Position numbers and translations under genes: made by a program. The notes below the pieces were generated by a model. That model saw only the letters and a list, made by a program, of their open reading frames with translations. It had not been told where the DNA came from and searched no databases. This document shows positions 7,619 to 16,523 of a stretch of 64,000 bases of DNA, in pieces (the first letter of the stretch is position 1; each line of letters opens with the position of its first letter). The DNA is from an uncultured Prevotellaceae bacterium (lineage in GTDB: Bacteria > Bacteroidota > Bacteroidia > Bacteroidales > Bacteroidaceae): assembly GCA_900318885.1 (NCBI GenBank), contig ONMN01000012.1, forward strand, positions 1 to 64,000. The letters are read 5' to 3'.

Positions 7619-9455
7619 ACGATATATGTCTGTGTTGGAATTCGGTGGCTCGCTTCTGTGAGGCTTCCGACAGTTTTCCGTGAATATACTGTTCCATGAT
7701 GAGTCCGCCGAGAGGGACACCATACGTGGCACCCCATCCACCGTTCTCCACATAAACGGCAACGGCAATCTTCGGATTGTCCATCGGGGCAAACCCCATG
7801 AACACCGAGTGGTCGTGACCGCGGTTTTGGGCGGTACCAGTCTTGCCACACGCCTGGAAATCATAACGGGACAGTTCGTGACACGTTCCGCCCGTAGCCG
7901 AAGCCCTCATACCTTGCACCACGTAGTCGTAAGACTCACGAGTGGCCTTGGTGCGGCGGTGCTGGGTGTAGAGGGTATCGAGTTTCTCACCTTGCACGTG
8001 CTTGACGACGTGGGGGGTGATGAACCATCCGCGATTGGCAATCGTGGCACCCAGATTGGCAATCTGCAAGGGAGTGGCAGTGACCTCACCCTGTCCGATG
8101 GCAATGGAAATGACGGTCAGTCCGTTCCACGACTTCTTGTAGCGGTTGTCGTAATAGTCGCCGTTGGGAATCATACCACGCTTCTCGCCCGGCAAGTCGA
8201 TACCCAGCGGATAGCCAAAGCCCATCGATACCATATAGTCGCGCCACACGTTCATGGCATCATGGACGTTGCCGTACTTGCTGATGTTCTGGTTTATCAT
8301 GTAGTAGAGACCCCAGCAGAAATAACCGTTGCACGACGTTGACAACGCAGGCACCAGGGGCAAGGGAGAGCCATGACCGTGACAACCCACATGCAGACCT
8401 TTGAAATTGAAGCCGTGACCGCAGGGATAGGCGGTATGTGTAGGATGCAGAATGCCCTCAGACATGAAGGTCAGTCCCTGAGTGGTCTTAAACGTTGAAC
8501 CCGGAGGATACATACCCATGATACTACGGTTCAAGAGGGGTTTCCATACGTTGCGCTGCAGTTCCTGATGACTCTTCGAACGCTGGCGTCCCACCATCAT
8601 TCGGGGGTCGTACGACGGTGACGACACCATGCAGAGCACTTCACCCGTCGAGGGTTCTATGGCAACGATAGAGCCGATTTTTCCTTCCATCAGGCGCTCG
8701 CCCAATGCTTGGAGATCGGCATCAAGGCTTAATGTCAGGTTCTTTCCTGCCACAGGACGGCGGTCGAACTTTCCGTTCTGATAGCGTCCTTGTATGCGAC
8801 CATGTGCATCACGCAACAGAATCTGAATACCCTTTTCCCCTCGCAGCTGTTTCTCGTAACTGCGCTCGATACCGAGTTTACCAATGTAGTCGCCAGCCTG
8901 ATAGTAGTCGTCCTCCTCGATATCGGCAGGAGAGACTTCTGCCACGTCACCAAGAACATGGGCGGCAAAGGGGTATTGATATTGTCGGATGGTACGTCGC
9001 TGGACGTAGAAACCAGGGAAGCGGAACATCTTCTCCTGAAAGACGGAGAAGTCCTTGTCCGACAGCTGACTCATGAAGATCTGCTGCGTAAAACGCGAAT
9101 AGCCGGGGTTCTTGTTGCGGTCCTTGATAGTTTCCATCCTGCGGTCGAACTCCTCGCGACTGATGTTCAGCGCCTCGCAGAAGTCGAGCGTATCGAGGTG
9201 GTCTTTGGCTTCGTTCATCACCACCATGATGTCGTAGGCAGGCTGATTGTACACCAGCAACTTGCCGTTACGGTCAGTGATGACTCCGCGCGAGGGGTAT
9301 TCTATCTTTTTCAGAAACGCATTCGAGTCGGCACTCTTCTTGTAGTCGTCGCTGGATATCTGCAACTGAAACAGGCGGATGATGTATACCACCACGATGA
9401 GTATGGCCACTCCGCCAATGACATAGTGCCTGTATTCCGCCCCGTAATCCTTCAT
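7599..9455 (-). CDS. mrdA: Penicillin-binding protein 2 (transpeptidase of the elongasome)
   Basis: 618 aa with one N-terminal membrane anchor (about residues 12-31), a pedestal domain and a transpeptidase domain. The catalytic motifs are seen: SxxK as PPGSTFKT (S320), SxN in ALSTSCNGYF, and KTG in ACGKTGTAQNRG. It crosslinks peptidoglycan during rod elongation with RodA and MreBCD. It starts directly at the end of mreD with no gap, and its 3' end overlaps rodA by 20 bp, a typical tightly coupled shape operon. Confidence 0.95.
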   Translation of the reverse strand: MKDYGAEYRHYVIGGVAILIVVVYIIRLFQLQISSDDYKKSADSNAFLKKIEYPSRGVITDRNGKLLVYNQPAYDIMVVMNEAKDHLDTLDFCEALNISREEFDRRMETIKDRNKNPGYSRFTQQIFMSQLSDKDFSVFQEKMFRFPGFYVQRRTIRQYQYPFAAHVLGDVAEVSPADIEEDDYYQAGDYIGKLGIERSYEKQLRGEKGIQILLRDAHGRIQGRYQNGKFDRRPVAGKNLTLSLDADLQALGERLMEGKIGSIVAIEPSTGEVLCMVSSPSYDPRMMVGRQRSKSHQELQRNVWKPLLNRSIMGMYPPGSTFKTTQGLTFMSEGILHPTHTAYPCGHGFNFKGLHVGCHGHGSPLPLVPALSTSCNGYFCWGLYYMINQNISKYGNVHDAMNVWRDYMVSMGFGYPLGIDLPGEKRGMIPNGDYYDNRYKKSWNGLTVISIAIGQGEVTATPLQIANLGATIANRGWFITPHVVKHVQGEKLDTLYTQHRRTKATRESYDYVVQGMRASATGGTCHELSRYDFQACGKTGTAQNRGHDHSVFMGFAPMDNPKIAVAVYVENGGWGATYGVPLGGLIMEQYIHGKLSEASQKRATEFQHRHISYGTTSR

Positions 9456-9959
9456 TTACTGCTTGTTTTTGAAGATTTCAAAGGAGTAGATGAGCAGCAC
9501 CGTTATTACCGTACTGCCAACGATGCACATAGCCCATTGCAGCCAGTTGAAGAAGTTGAAGAACTCGAGCGAATAGAACAATATACAATAGAGCAACACC
9601 AGCGTTATCATGTATATAGAATACTTGCTGGGGCCGAGTGTGGTTAATGACGGTTTCAGATTGTCAGCCGAATCGCGCGGGAGGAACAATTGTACGAAAT
9701 ATGGCTGTATGGTGGCAATGAATGTCAGTGACGCTGCCGCCACGCCTGGTGTGTTTGCAAAGATGTCGATAAATAGTCCGAGGAAGAAACTCCACAGCAG
9801 AATGGCCCATTTGGGTTGGTTCTGCTCGAAGCCAAGCACGAAATAGATGTAGAGCAGCGGTGTGGCATAGTGGAATAGATGGATACGTCCCAACACAATA
9901 GCCTGTGCCAGTACGAAAAGGACAAATACCAATCCACGTTTCAATAAATCTGCCGTCAT
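9456..9959 (-). CDS. mreD: Rod-shape-determining membrane protein MreD
   Basis: 167 aa, about five membrane helices, the usual MreD size and hydrophobicity. Named from length, topology and position between mreC and mrdA; the segment FFLGLFIDIFANTPGVAAASL with small residues after an Asp is typical of the family. It is an inner-membrane scaffold component of the elongasome. There are 24 bp between mreC and this gene and none before mrdA. Confidence 0.85.
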   Translation of the reverse strand: MTADLLKRGLVFVLFVLAQAIVLGRIHLFHYATPLLYIYFVLGFEQNQPKWAILLWSFFLGLFIDIFANTPGVAAASLTFIATIQPYFVQLFLPRDSADNLKPSLTTLGPSKYSIYMITLVLLYCILFYSLEFFNFFNWLQWAMCIVGSTVITVLLIYSFEIFKNKQ

Positions 9960-9983
9960 AAACTTTACCTCTTACATCTTATA

Positions 9984-10853
9984 TTACTCCGACACGTTTA
10001 GCTTCAGCGAGTCCCTTGCGGCTTGCATCAATCGCATCCGTTCAGCAATCGTCTTATCACTGATGACCACTACATCACGCAAATTGCCGAAATCCGTCGA
10101 CAAGCGCACCTGGAGACGATACGACAGTCCGTCGCGTGAGTTGTATACCTGCTTTATTTGACCTACGAGTATCCCTGGTGGGAAAATGGTCGAGAAACCG
10201 TTCGTCTCAACCCAGTCACCCTTGTTGAATCGGGCGTGACGGGGGATATCCTCCACATAAGCAATTCCTGCATCCCTACCATCCCATCGTAACACACCGA
10301 AATAGCCTCTGTTGCGGATGGCACAGCTGATGCGCGACGATTTCATGTTCAGCACGGGGATAACAATGCTGTAATGGGCATTGGTTAAGTAAACCACACC
10401 AACGACACCCTTTCCGCAGGCTACACCCATACCGACTTCGACACCGTCCTTCTCACCTTTATCGATGGTTATCAGGTTGTTTGCCAGATGCAGTTCGTTG
10501 GTCACTACCTTGGCGGGTATCAGTTTGTATTGCTGCAGTTTCTCCAGTTCCTGCTGTTCTTTGACGTCCGTCTCGGTGGTCGCCTCCGCATAGAGACGAC
10601 GCAACTGAGTGACCTGACGCTCCAGATAGAAATTGCGAAGCGTCAAGTCCTCATTAACTTTGGTCATCGAGAAGAACGATTCCATCCACGATGTCCATTC
10701 GTACACCTTACCCGTAACCCAATTGGCAGACGTAAACCATACGCTGTTCTGATAGTTGTTATACTGAAACAGCAGTACGGCACACAACGCCTCGAGCAGT
10801 ACGAACAGAAACCAGTGGAAATGGTTTCTCAGAAACTCCAGCAGGTTTCTCAT
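9984..10853 (-). CDS. mreC: Rod-shape-determining protein MreC
   Basis: 289 aa: an N-terminal cytoplasmic stub and one membrane helix (about residues 13-30), a coiled coil (about 65-105) and a beta-rich periplasmic domain with the family-typical TIDKGEKDGVEVGMGVACG and VGQIKQVYNSRDGLSY. MreC links cytoplasmic MreB to PBP2 and RodA. It lies 33 bp downstream of mreB in the same operon. Confidence 0.93.
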   Translation of the reverse strand: MRNLLEFLRNHFHWFLFVLLEALCAVLLFQYNNYQNSVWFTSANWVTGKVYEWTSWMESFFSMTKVNEDLTLRNFYLERQVTQLRRLYAEATTETDVKEQQELEKLQQYKLIPAKVVTNELHLANNLITIDKGEKDGVEVGMGVACGKGVVGVVYLTNAHYSIVIPVLNMKSSRISCAIRNRGYFGVLRWDGRDAGIAYVEDIPRHARFNKGDWVETNGFSTIFPPGILVGQIKQVYNSRDGLSYRLQVRLSTDFGNLRDVVVISDKTIAERMRLMQAARDSLKLNVSE

Positions 10854-10886
10854 TTACGGTCAAAGAGCTTTAACCATTAACCGTAA

Positions 10887-11909
10887 TTATCTCATCAAGA
10901 ACGAGAAACGATCAACATTCTTCAGTGCAATGCCGGCACCCTTTGCCACTGAGTGCAATGGGTCTTCAGCAATGTGGAACGGAATATTGATCTTGTTCTC
11001 CAGACGACGGTCCAGACCACGAAGCAGTGCACCACCACCTGCCAACCAGATACCATTCTTCACGATATCAGCATACAATTCGGGAGGCGTATTCTCCAAA
11101 GCGGAGAGCACGGCATTCTCTATCTTCGCAACGGTCTTGTCCAGACAGTGGGCAATCTCCTGATAGCATACGGGAACCTCCATAGGCAGGGCCGTGATAC
11201 GGTTAGGACCATGAACAACATAGTCCTCGGGAGCCTCATCGCCCAGATCGGTCAGTGCCGAACCTACGGCAATCTTGATACGCTCAGCCATACGCTCCGA
11301 TACCTTCACGTTGTGCTGACGCGACATATATTCCTGAATATCAGCGGTCAAATCGTCACCAGCGGTACGAATAGAGTTGTTCGATACGATACCACCCAGT
11401 GAAATAACGGCAATCTCAGTAGAACCGCCACCGATATCAACAATCATGTTACCTTCGGGGGCCTCTACGTCGATACCAATACCGATAGCAGCAGCCATCG
11501 GCTCAAAAATCAGATATACGTCACGACCATCTGCATGTTCTGCAGAGTCGCGTACGGCACGTAATTCAACCTCAGTAGAACCTGAGGGGACACCAATCAC
11601 CATACGCAGTGAGGGCGAAAACAGACGGTGACCCGTGTGTACCATCTTAATCAGTCCGCGCATCATCTGCTCACATGCAGAGAAATCGGCAATTACACCG
11701 TCTCTCAACGGACGTACGGTACGTATATTGTCATGTGTCTTCTCATACATCATCTTAGCCTTCTCACCCACAGCAATCATCTTGTCGGTGTGGCGGTCCA
11801 GCGCAACTACTGACGGCTCGTCAACCACAATCTTATCATCACTGATAATGATGGTGTTAGCCGTTCCCAGGTCCATTGCTATCTCCTGAACAAAACTAAA
11901 AAATCCCAT
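10887..11909 (-). CDS. mreB: Actin-like shape protein MreB
   Basis: 340 aa, family length. The actin-fold phosphate loops are clear: AMDLGTANTIIISDDKIV near the N-terminus, VDIGGGSTEIAVISLGG (phosphate 2) and GIWLAGGGALLRGLDRRL (adenosine). The N-terminal GFFSFVQE is a possible amphipathic membrane-binding segment. It forms antiparallel filaments that organise wall synthesis. It follows the IMP cyclohydrolase gene with a 41-bp gap and is probably driven mainly from that gene's promoter. Confidence 0.96.
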   Translation of the reverse strand: MGFFSFVQEIAMDLGTANTIIISDDKIVVDEPSVVALDRHTDKMIAVGEKAKMMYEKTHDNIRTVRPLRDGVIADFSACEQMMRGLIKMVHTGHRLFSPSLRMVIGVPSGSTEVELRAVRDSAEHADGRDVYLIFEPMAAAIGIGIDVEAPEGNMIVDIGGGSTEIAVISLGGIVSNNSIRTAGDDLTADIQEYMSRQHNVKVSERMAERIKIAVGSALTDLGDEAPEDYVVHGPNRITALPMEVPVCYQEIAHCLDKTVAKIENAVLSALENTPPELYADIVKNGIWLAGGGALLRGLDRRLENKINIPFHIAEDPLHSVAKGAGIALKNVDRFSFLMR

Positions 11910-11950
11910 AAAAACTTAACTTCTTTAACTTCTCTAACTTCTTTTCTTCT

Positions 11951-12544
11951 TTATTTCTCGAACCAAGCGTGAATGGCTGTGTCGTAGTGCGAGCTGACGC
12001 CAAAGGCACATGTAGCAAGCATACGACGCTGAGCCTTCGTGGTCTCAGCACCCTGCTTATTGAGAATGTCTAATAATACAGAGTACTCAGCCTTAGACGG
12101 AACTATCACCACGTCATTGAAATTTTTTGCTGCTGCACGAATCAGCGAGATGCCGCCAATGTCAATCTTCTCGATGATATCCTCTTCGCTGGCACCGCTT
12201 GCAACGGTCTGTTCAAAGGGATACAGGTCGACCACAACGAGGTCAATCTCGGGAATCTCGTACTGAGCCATCTGCTGACGGTCGCTCTCCAGCTCACGTC
12301 TGCCCAGAACACCTCCGAACACCTTCGGATGCAATGTCTTCACACGGCCACCGAGGATAGAGGGATACGTCGTCACGTTCTCCACCTTCTCACACTGGTA
12401 GCCCAGCGATTCAATAAACGTCTGAGTACCGCCTGTCGACAGGAACTTCACGCCCTCGTCGTTCAGTTTCTTCAGCAACTCTTCAAGCCCATCCTTATGA
12501 AACACGGAGATGAGCGCAGTCTTAATTTTCTTGTTGTCTGCCAT
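11951..12544 (-). CDS. Single-domain IMP cyclohydrolase (N-terminal half of PurH only)
   Basis: 197 aa, corresponding only to the MGS-like IMP cyclohydrolase domain of the bifunctional PurH, which is normally about 500 aa. Motifs of this half are intact: FLSTGGTQTFIESLG, GGRVKTLHPKVFGGVL, DLVVVDLYPF and IDIGGISLIRAAAKN. It closes the purine ring of FAICAR to give IMP. The AICAR formyltransferase half is absent: the stop is followed by 41 bp and mreB. Stand-alone versions of each half are known, so this is probably a genuine split rather than a truncation, with the transferase encoded elsewhere. Confidence 0.85.
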   Translation of the reverse strand: MADNKKIKTALISVFHKDGLEELLKKLNDEGVKFLSTGGTQTFIESLGYQCEKVENVTTYPSILGGRVKTLHPKVFGGVLGRRELESDRQQMAQYEIPEIDLVVVDLYPFEQTVASGASEEDIIEKIDIGGISLIRAAAKNFNDVVIVPSKAEYSVLLDILNKQGAETTKAQRRMLATCAFGVSSHYDTAIHAWFEK

Positions 12545-12587
12545 AAAAATAATATAACGCGTTATTAATTATTATCCTTTGAGCCTG

Positions 12588-12620
12588 CAAAATTACAAAA
12601 AAGTTTGCACTCTTAGCAAA
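12588..12620 (-). promoter_or_regulatory. Promoter of the IMP cyclohydrolase-mre operon
   Basis: On the minus strand TTTG (12617-12620) and TAATTTTG (12588-12595) are separated by 21 nt, close to the Bacteroidota consensus. The leader of about 40 nt contains a perfect palindrome ATAACGCGTTAT around 12553-12564, which could be an operator; no factor is assigned. Confidence 0.7.
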
Positions 12621-12691
12621 GATTTTACGAAAAAAAACGGTTTAAAATAAAAAATATAATGTATGTCAAGCGAGAATTCGTTTTTTCTTTG

Positions 12692-12699
12692 TACCTTTG
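12692..12699 (+). promoter_or_regulatory. Putative -7 box for the outer-membrane protein gene
   Basis: TACCTTTG matches TAnnTTTG 33 bp before the ATG at 12733. No TTTG is found at the expected upstream distance, so the site is half-supported. Confidence 0.5.
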
Positions 12700-12732
12700 C
12701 CGACGAAATGTCAACCAATTACATTTTTTTAC

Positions 12733-14217
12733 ATGAAAAGAATTATTGTTTCCGCTGCTATTGCAGCCCTCGTGACAGTCAGCGCCTTCGCTGGCGGACT
12801 GATGACCAACACAAATTACCACATTGCCTTCGACCGCATGTTTGCACGTGGTGCTACGACAGAAATTGACGCCGTATTCTCCAATCCTGCAGGTCTTGCA
12901 TGGGGACACGAGGGATGGCAACTATCGCTCAACTTCCAAAAGCCCTGGCAGAACCGTGACGTTGAAATCAACATCAACAATTTCCTTGCCAACCCCGCAG
13001 TAGGAAATCCTGGCGAGACATTCCACAAAAAGTATAATGGTGAGGCGTCAGCCCCCATCGTACCGGCCCTGTTTGCTTCTTACAAGAAAGACCGCTGGGC
13101 TGTTTCAGCCATGATAGGTATTGTGGGTAGCGGTGGCTTCGTTGAATATGATGAAGGTGTACCCATGTTCAACGTTCCTATTACGGCAAAGATATATTCA
13201 ACGCTCTTCCAAACTATCGCCGCCACTCCTTATGCAGCTCAGGCAGATGCTCTCGCTCGTGATTTCATCCTTGACTCTTCCATGAAGGGCAAGCAGTATA
13301 TCTATGGCGGTCAGGTCAACTTTACCTATAGGATTATTGATTGCCTGTCAGCTGCCGTTGGTTTCCGCACCAACTATTATGACGGATACTACAAGGGACA
13401 TGTAACAGCCATGCCGGGTCAGAATATTGCCGCGATGGTTGGCAACAATCCTCTGATGGACCTTCAATTGGACTGCGTACAGCGCGGATGGGGCTTTACT
13501 CCTATCATCAGCGCCGACTTCCATATGAATAAATGGACCGTTGCCATGCGTTATGAGTTCCGTACAAAGATTAACACAGAAAACGACACCCGTACGCTGA
13601 CCGTCGGTACAACGGGCACCAACGGATATAGTGTTACTGATGTCAAAGCTATGGCTGAACAATATGGTAATGCTGCCGTTATAACAGCCCTTTCAGCCCC
13701 TGATAAACTAGGCGATATGGCAGGGAAGGTGGCAGACTATCTGCCTAACGAACATACCCGCTACGATATGCCTTCACTTTTCGTGGCTGCCGTAGGGTAC
13801 GAGTTCACCCCTAGCCTACGTGCCGCCACCGAGTTCCATTTCTTCGACGACAAAAACGCCAAGATGGGTGGCCAGCGTCAGGAGAAGCTCTCTCATGGCA
13901 CATACGAGGTACTTGCCGGAGTGGAATGGGATATCAACAAGAAGTTTACCGTCAGCTGTGGCGGACAGCGTACTGACTACGGACTTACCGATGACTACCA
14001 ACAGAACACTTCCTTCGCCTGCGACAGCTGGTCTCTGGGGCTTGGCGGAGCATGGAACATCAACGAGAAGATTCGCCTCAATGCAAGCTATTTCTGCTCG
14101 CTCTACAGCGATTACAATAAGACGCTTAACAATGCCTACAGCACGCCATATACGGTAGACAAGACCTATTCACGCACCAACCACGTTATTGGTGTCGGCG
14201 TCGACTACAAATTCTAA
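12733..14217 (+). CDS. OmpP1/FadL/TodX-like outer-membrane protein
   Basis: 494 aa from MKRIIVSAAI, which gives a clear signal peptide cleaved near SAFA; an in-frame ATG 36 bp upstream would spoil the signal. The mature N-terminus has ARGATTEIDAVFSNPAGLAWG, the FadL-family plug-type signature. The rest is rich in alternating aromatic/polar strands and ends in an aromatic residue (VDYKF), as expected of a beta-barrel. The family transports hydrophobic compounds; the substrate is unknown here. It stands alone between the divergent purine/mre operon and the convergent xylanase operon. Confidence 0.8.
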   Translation: MKRIIVSAAIAALVTVSAFAGGLMTNTNYHIAFDRMFARGATTEIDAVFSNPAGLAWGHEGWQLSLNFQKPWQNRDVEININNFLANPAVGNPGETFHKKYNGEASAPIVPALFASYKKDRWAVSAMIGIVGSGGFVEYDEGVPMFNVPITAKIYSTLFQTIAATPYAAQADALARDFILDSSMKGKQYIYGGQVNFTYRIIDCLSAAVGFRTNYYDGYYKGHVTAMPGQNIAAMVGNNPLMDLQLDCVQRGWGFTPIISADFHMNKWTVAMRYEFRTKINTENDTRTLTVGTTGTNGYSVTDVKAMAEQYGNAAVITALSAPDKLGDMAGKVADYLPNEHTRYDMPSLFVAAVGYEFTPSLRAATEFHFFDDKNAKMGGQRQEKLSHGTYEVLAGVEWDINKKFTVSCGGQRTDYGLTDDYQQNTSFACDSWSLGLGGAWNINEKIRLNASYFCSLYSDYNKTLNNAYSTPYTVDKTYSRTNHVIGVGVDYKF

Positions 14218-14245
14218 CACAACAAAAGATATCAAAATAAAAAGA

Positions 14246-14279
14246 GTGGGCAAACCAAATTGGTCTGCCCACCTTTTTT
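14246..14279. terminator. Bidirectional terminator between convergent genes
   Basis: An 11-bp stem with one mismatch (GTGGGCAAACC with GGTCTGCCCAC, 14246-14272) and a 5-nt loop. It is flanked by a T run on the plus side (14274-14279) and an A-rich run on the other side, giving a T-rich tail on the minus strand too. It can end both the outer-membrane protein gene and the xylanase operon. Confidence 0.8.
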
Positions 14280-14296
14280 ATATATTCTAACTTCGT

Positions 14297-16492
14297 TTAC
14301 TTGAACAAGCTCTGAGCCATCTGGTAGAGGCAACGGCGCCAGGTAAGGAATTCGTGAGCTGTACCCTCGGAGATAAGACCCTCTGCATTGTAGCCTGCAG
14401 CCTTGAGGTCAGCAACGCTCTTGTTGATGCCTGCGGGATTCTCCTTGTCACCACAGCCCTCGAAGATATACTTCACGACTTTCGGATCCTTGATCTCATC
14501 GGGAGCATACTGACCACCAGAGAGCAAGCCCCAGTAACCGAAGACCTCAGGACGACGCAGAGTGATGAGCTTCGTCTCCATACCACCCATCGAAAGACCT
14601 GCCAAGGCACGGTTCCACTTGCCTTCCTTCGTCAAGAATTGCTTTTCGATGACAGGGATGAGCTCGTCAATAAGCAGCGTTTCGAACTCCTTAGCGGTGA
14701 ACTGACCAATGGTACCGAACTTGAAATCGTTGGTAAGACCATAGGCCATAACAACGATGAAGGGCTTGATCTTGCCGTCAGCAATCAGGTTATCCATGAT
14801 GATGCCGGCCTTACCCTGTACGGGCCAACTGGTCTCATTCTCACCCCAACCATGCTGGAGGTACAGAACGGGATAACGCTCCTGCTTTCCCTTCACGAGC
14901 TTACCATAGCCATAAGGCAGATAGACATTGGCAGTCTGCATCTTACCAGTACTCTCAGACCAGAAGTTCACCTGCTGGATGTTGCCATGAGGAATGTCCT
15001 TGCGCCAAGCGTAGAAATCCTGATCGGGAGCGGGAATCTCGATACCGCTCTCCCAACGGCAAGAACCGAAATAGTTATGTGTACCAGGATCGTTGAACGT
15101 GCCGCCATCGATAGTCAGGTGATAGTAGTGGAAACCAGGATCCATCGGACCTTCGGTAGTTCCTACCCACACACCATCCTTATCCTTACGCAGTACCGTA
15201 CCGCCACGACCACCAAGACCGAGGCTAACAATGACCGACTTAGCATCGGGAGCCTCCACACGGAAGCGGGCGTAACCCTCGCTATTAACCTGCGGCCATT
15301 CCTGTCCGGGCTGGTTCATAGGATTGGGAACGAAGTCCTCCTTGGGAACAGCATTATCGAGAGCAGGATTAAAGTTCTTGATGGCATAGTAAGCCTGCTT
15401 GGGCTTGTAGTTCTCGTCGAAAGGCAGTGGGTGGTTGTTCACGCCGAGCCATGAGTCGCGGTCACCAAGGTTCCAGAAGGTCACACAATCGATGACATCC
15501 TTATGCTTGCGGAATATCTTGAAGATGCGAGCATATTGGTCGGTGAGCAGCGTGTTCATATAACCAGCCACAGGTTTGTTCTCACCACGTGAGAAGCGCA
15601 ACTGACCACCCATCTCGGTGTTCATACGGATGTCGAGCTCGGTGACGTGGATGTGCTTCACCAGTTCCTTATATTTCGTGATGGCAGCGTCGATGTCCTC
15701 CTCAGAGGGGCCATAGACATTGTAGTGGCCCTGCATACCGATTCCGTCGATGGGCACACCGGCATCCTTCATCTTCTTCACCATATTATATATACGGTCG
15801 CGCTTGCCTGGGTCGCACTCGTTGTAGTCGTTATAGAACAACAGCGCATTGGGATCGGCCTCACGGGCAAACTCGAAAGCCTTGGCAATGAATTCGTCGC
15901 CACAGAGCTGGTAGTGACGGCTGTCACGATAGGGACTGGGGGCCTGACCACGACGTCCGAAGCCGCCAAAGCCACCAAAACCGCCACCATCGGAGATGGC
16001 TTCGTTCACAACGTCCCAGCAATAGACTACATCCTTGTAACGATTGACAACGGTGTGGATGTGGTCGCGCAGACGCTCATAGAACACCTCTTTCTTGACG
16101 GGCTTACCCTTCTTGTCGGTAAACATCCAGTCGGCAAACTGTGAGTGCCAGCAGAGGCAGTGACCGCGCAGTTTGATGCCGTTTTGACGGCAGAAATTGG
16201 CAATCTTGTCGGCTTTCTCCCAGTTCCACTCACCTTCCTTGGGATGTAGTTCACCAGGCTTCATGTCGTTCTCAGCAGTGATGCTGTTGAACTCAGCCTT
16301 CACCAGATTAATCTGGTCGTCATTGCTCACATTACGCTGGTTGAGGGCTACACCAATCATGAAATAGTCCTTGTAAGCGTCTTTCAGTTTCACCGTTGGA
16401 TTTGGGTCTTGGGGTGCTCCCCACTGTGCCCAAAGGCTCGTGGCGGTCATAGCCAGCACGAGGGTAAGGGCGGTTTTTAATGTTTGTCTCAT
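14297..16492 (-). CDS. Bifunctional GH10 endo-xylanase / CE1 feruloyl esterase
   Basis: 731 aa, secreted (signal ending near SLWAQ). Residues about 30-375 form a GH10 barrel: acid/base E164 in WDVVNEA and nucleophile E285 in HVTELDIRM. A beta-sandwich linker (about 395-490) precedes a CE1 esterase: nucleophile S634 in LAGLSMGGM, D682 and H713 in GTAHEF as probable triad. A Gly/Phe-rich loop (about 169-182) interrupts the barrel near the active site. The same architecture is known from Prevotella Xyn10D-Fae1A. It cuts the xylan backbone and releases ferulate crosslinks. It is the last gene of the operon starting at 24374, 31 bp after the GH3 gene. Confidence 0.92.
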   Translation of the reverse strand: MRQTLKTALTLVLAMTATSLWAQWGAPQDPNPTVKLKDAYKDYFMIGVALNQRNVSNDDQINLVKAEFNSITAENDMKPGELHPKEGEWNWEKADKIANFCRQNGIKLRGHCLCWHSQFADWMFTDKKGKPVKKEVFYERLRDHIHTVVNRYKDVVYCWDVVNEAISDGGGFGGFGGFGRRGQAPSPYRDSRHYQLCGDEFIAKAFEFAREADPNALLFYNDYNECDPGKRDRIYNMVKKMKDAGVPIDGIGMQGHYNVYGPSEEDIDAAITKYKELVKHIHVTELDIRMNTEMGGQLRFSRGENKPVAGYMNTLLTDQYARIFKIFRKHKDVIDCVTFWNLGDRDSWLGVNNHPLPFDENYKPKQAYYAIKNFNPALDNAVPKEDFVPNPMNQPGQEWPQVNSEGYARFRVEAPDAKSVIVSLGLGGRGGTVLRKDKDGVWVGTTEGPMDPGFHYYHLTIDGGTFNDPGTHNYFGSCRWESGIEIPAPDQDFYAWRKDIPHGNIQQVNFWSESTGKMQTANVYLPYGYGKLVKGKQERYPVLYLQHGWGENETSWPVQGKAGIIMDNLIADGKIKPFIVVMAYGLTNDFKFGTIGQFTAKEFETLLIDELIPVIEKQFLTKEGKWNRALAGLSMGGMETKLITLRRPEVFGYWGLLSGGQYAPDEIKDPKVVKYIFEGCGDKENPAGINKSVADLKAAGYNAEGLISEGTAHEFLTWRRCLYQMAQSLFK

Positions 16493-16523
16493 TGTGTTGA
16501 TTTTTAGGAATTATAAATAATGA

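Noticed and set aside
7619..7864. An extended RodA N-terminus
   Set aside because: The extra 82 codons lie inside mrdA in another frame, are Arg/Pro-rich and unlike RodA; the ATG at 7618 begins the family-like sequence.
11951..12544. purH broken by a frameshift
   Set aside because: No remnant of the formyltransferase half is found after the stop; mreB follows within 41 bp and the end is at the domain boundary.
14354..15454. 366-codon plus-strand frame opposite the xylanase-esterase
   Set aside because: Antisense shadow of conserved catalytic domains; no promoter or recognisable product.
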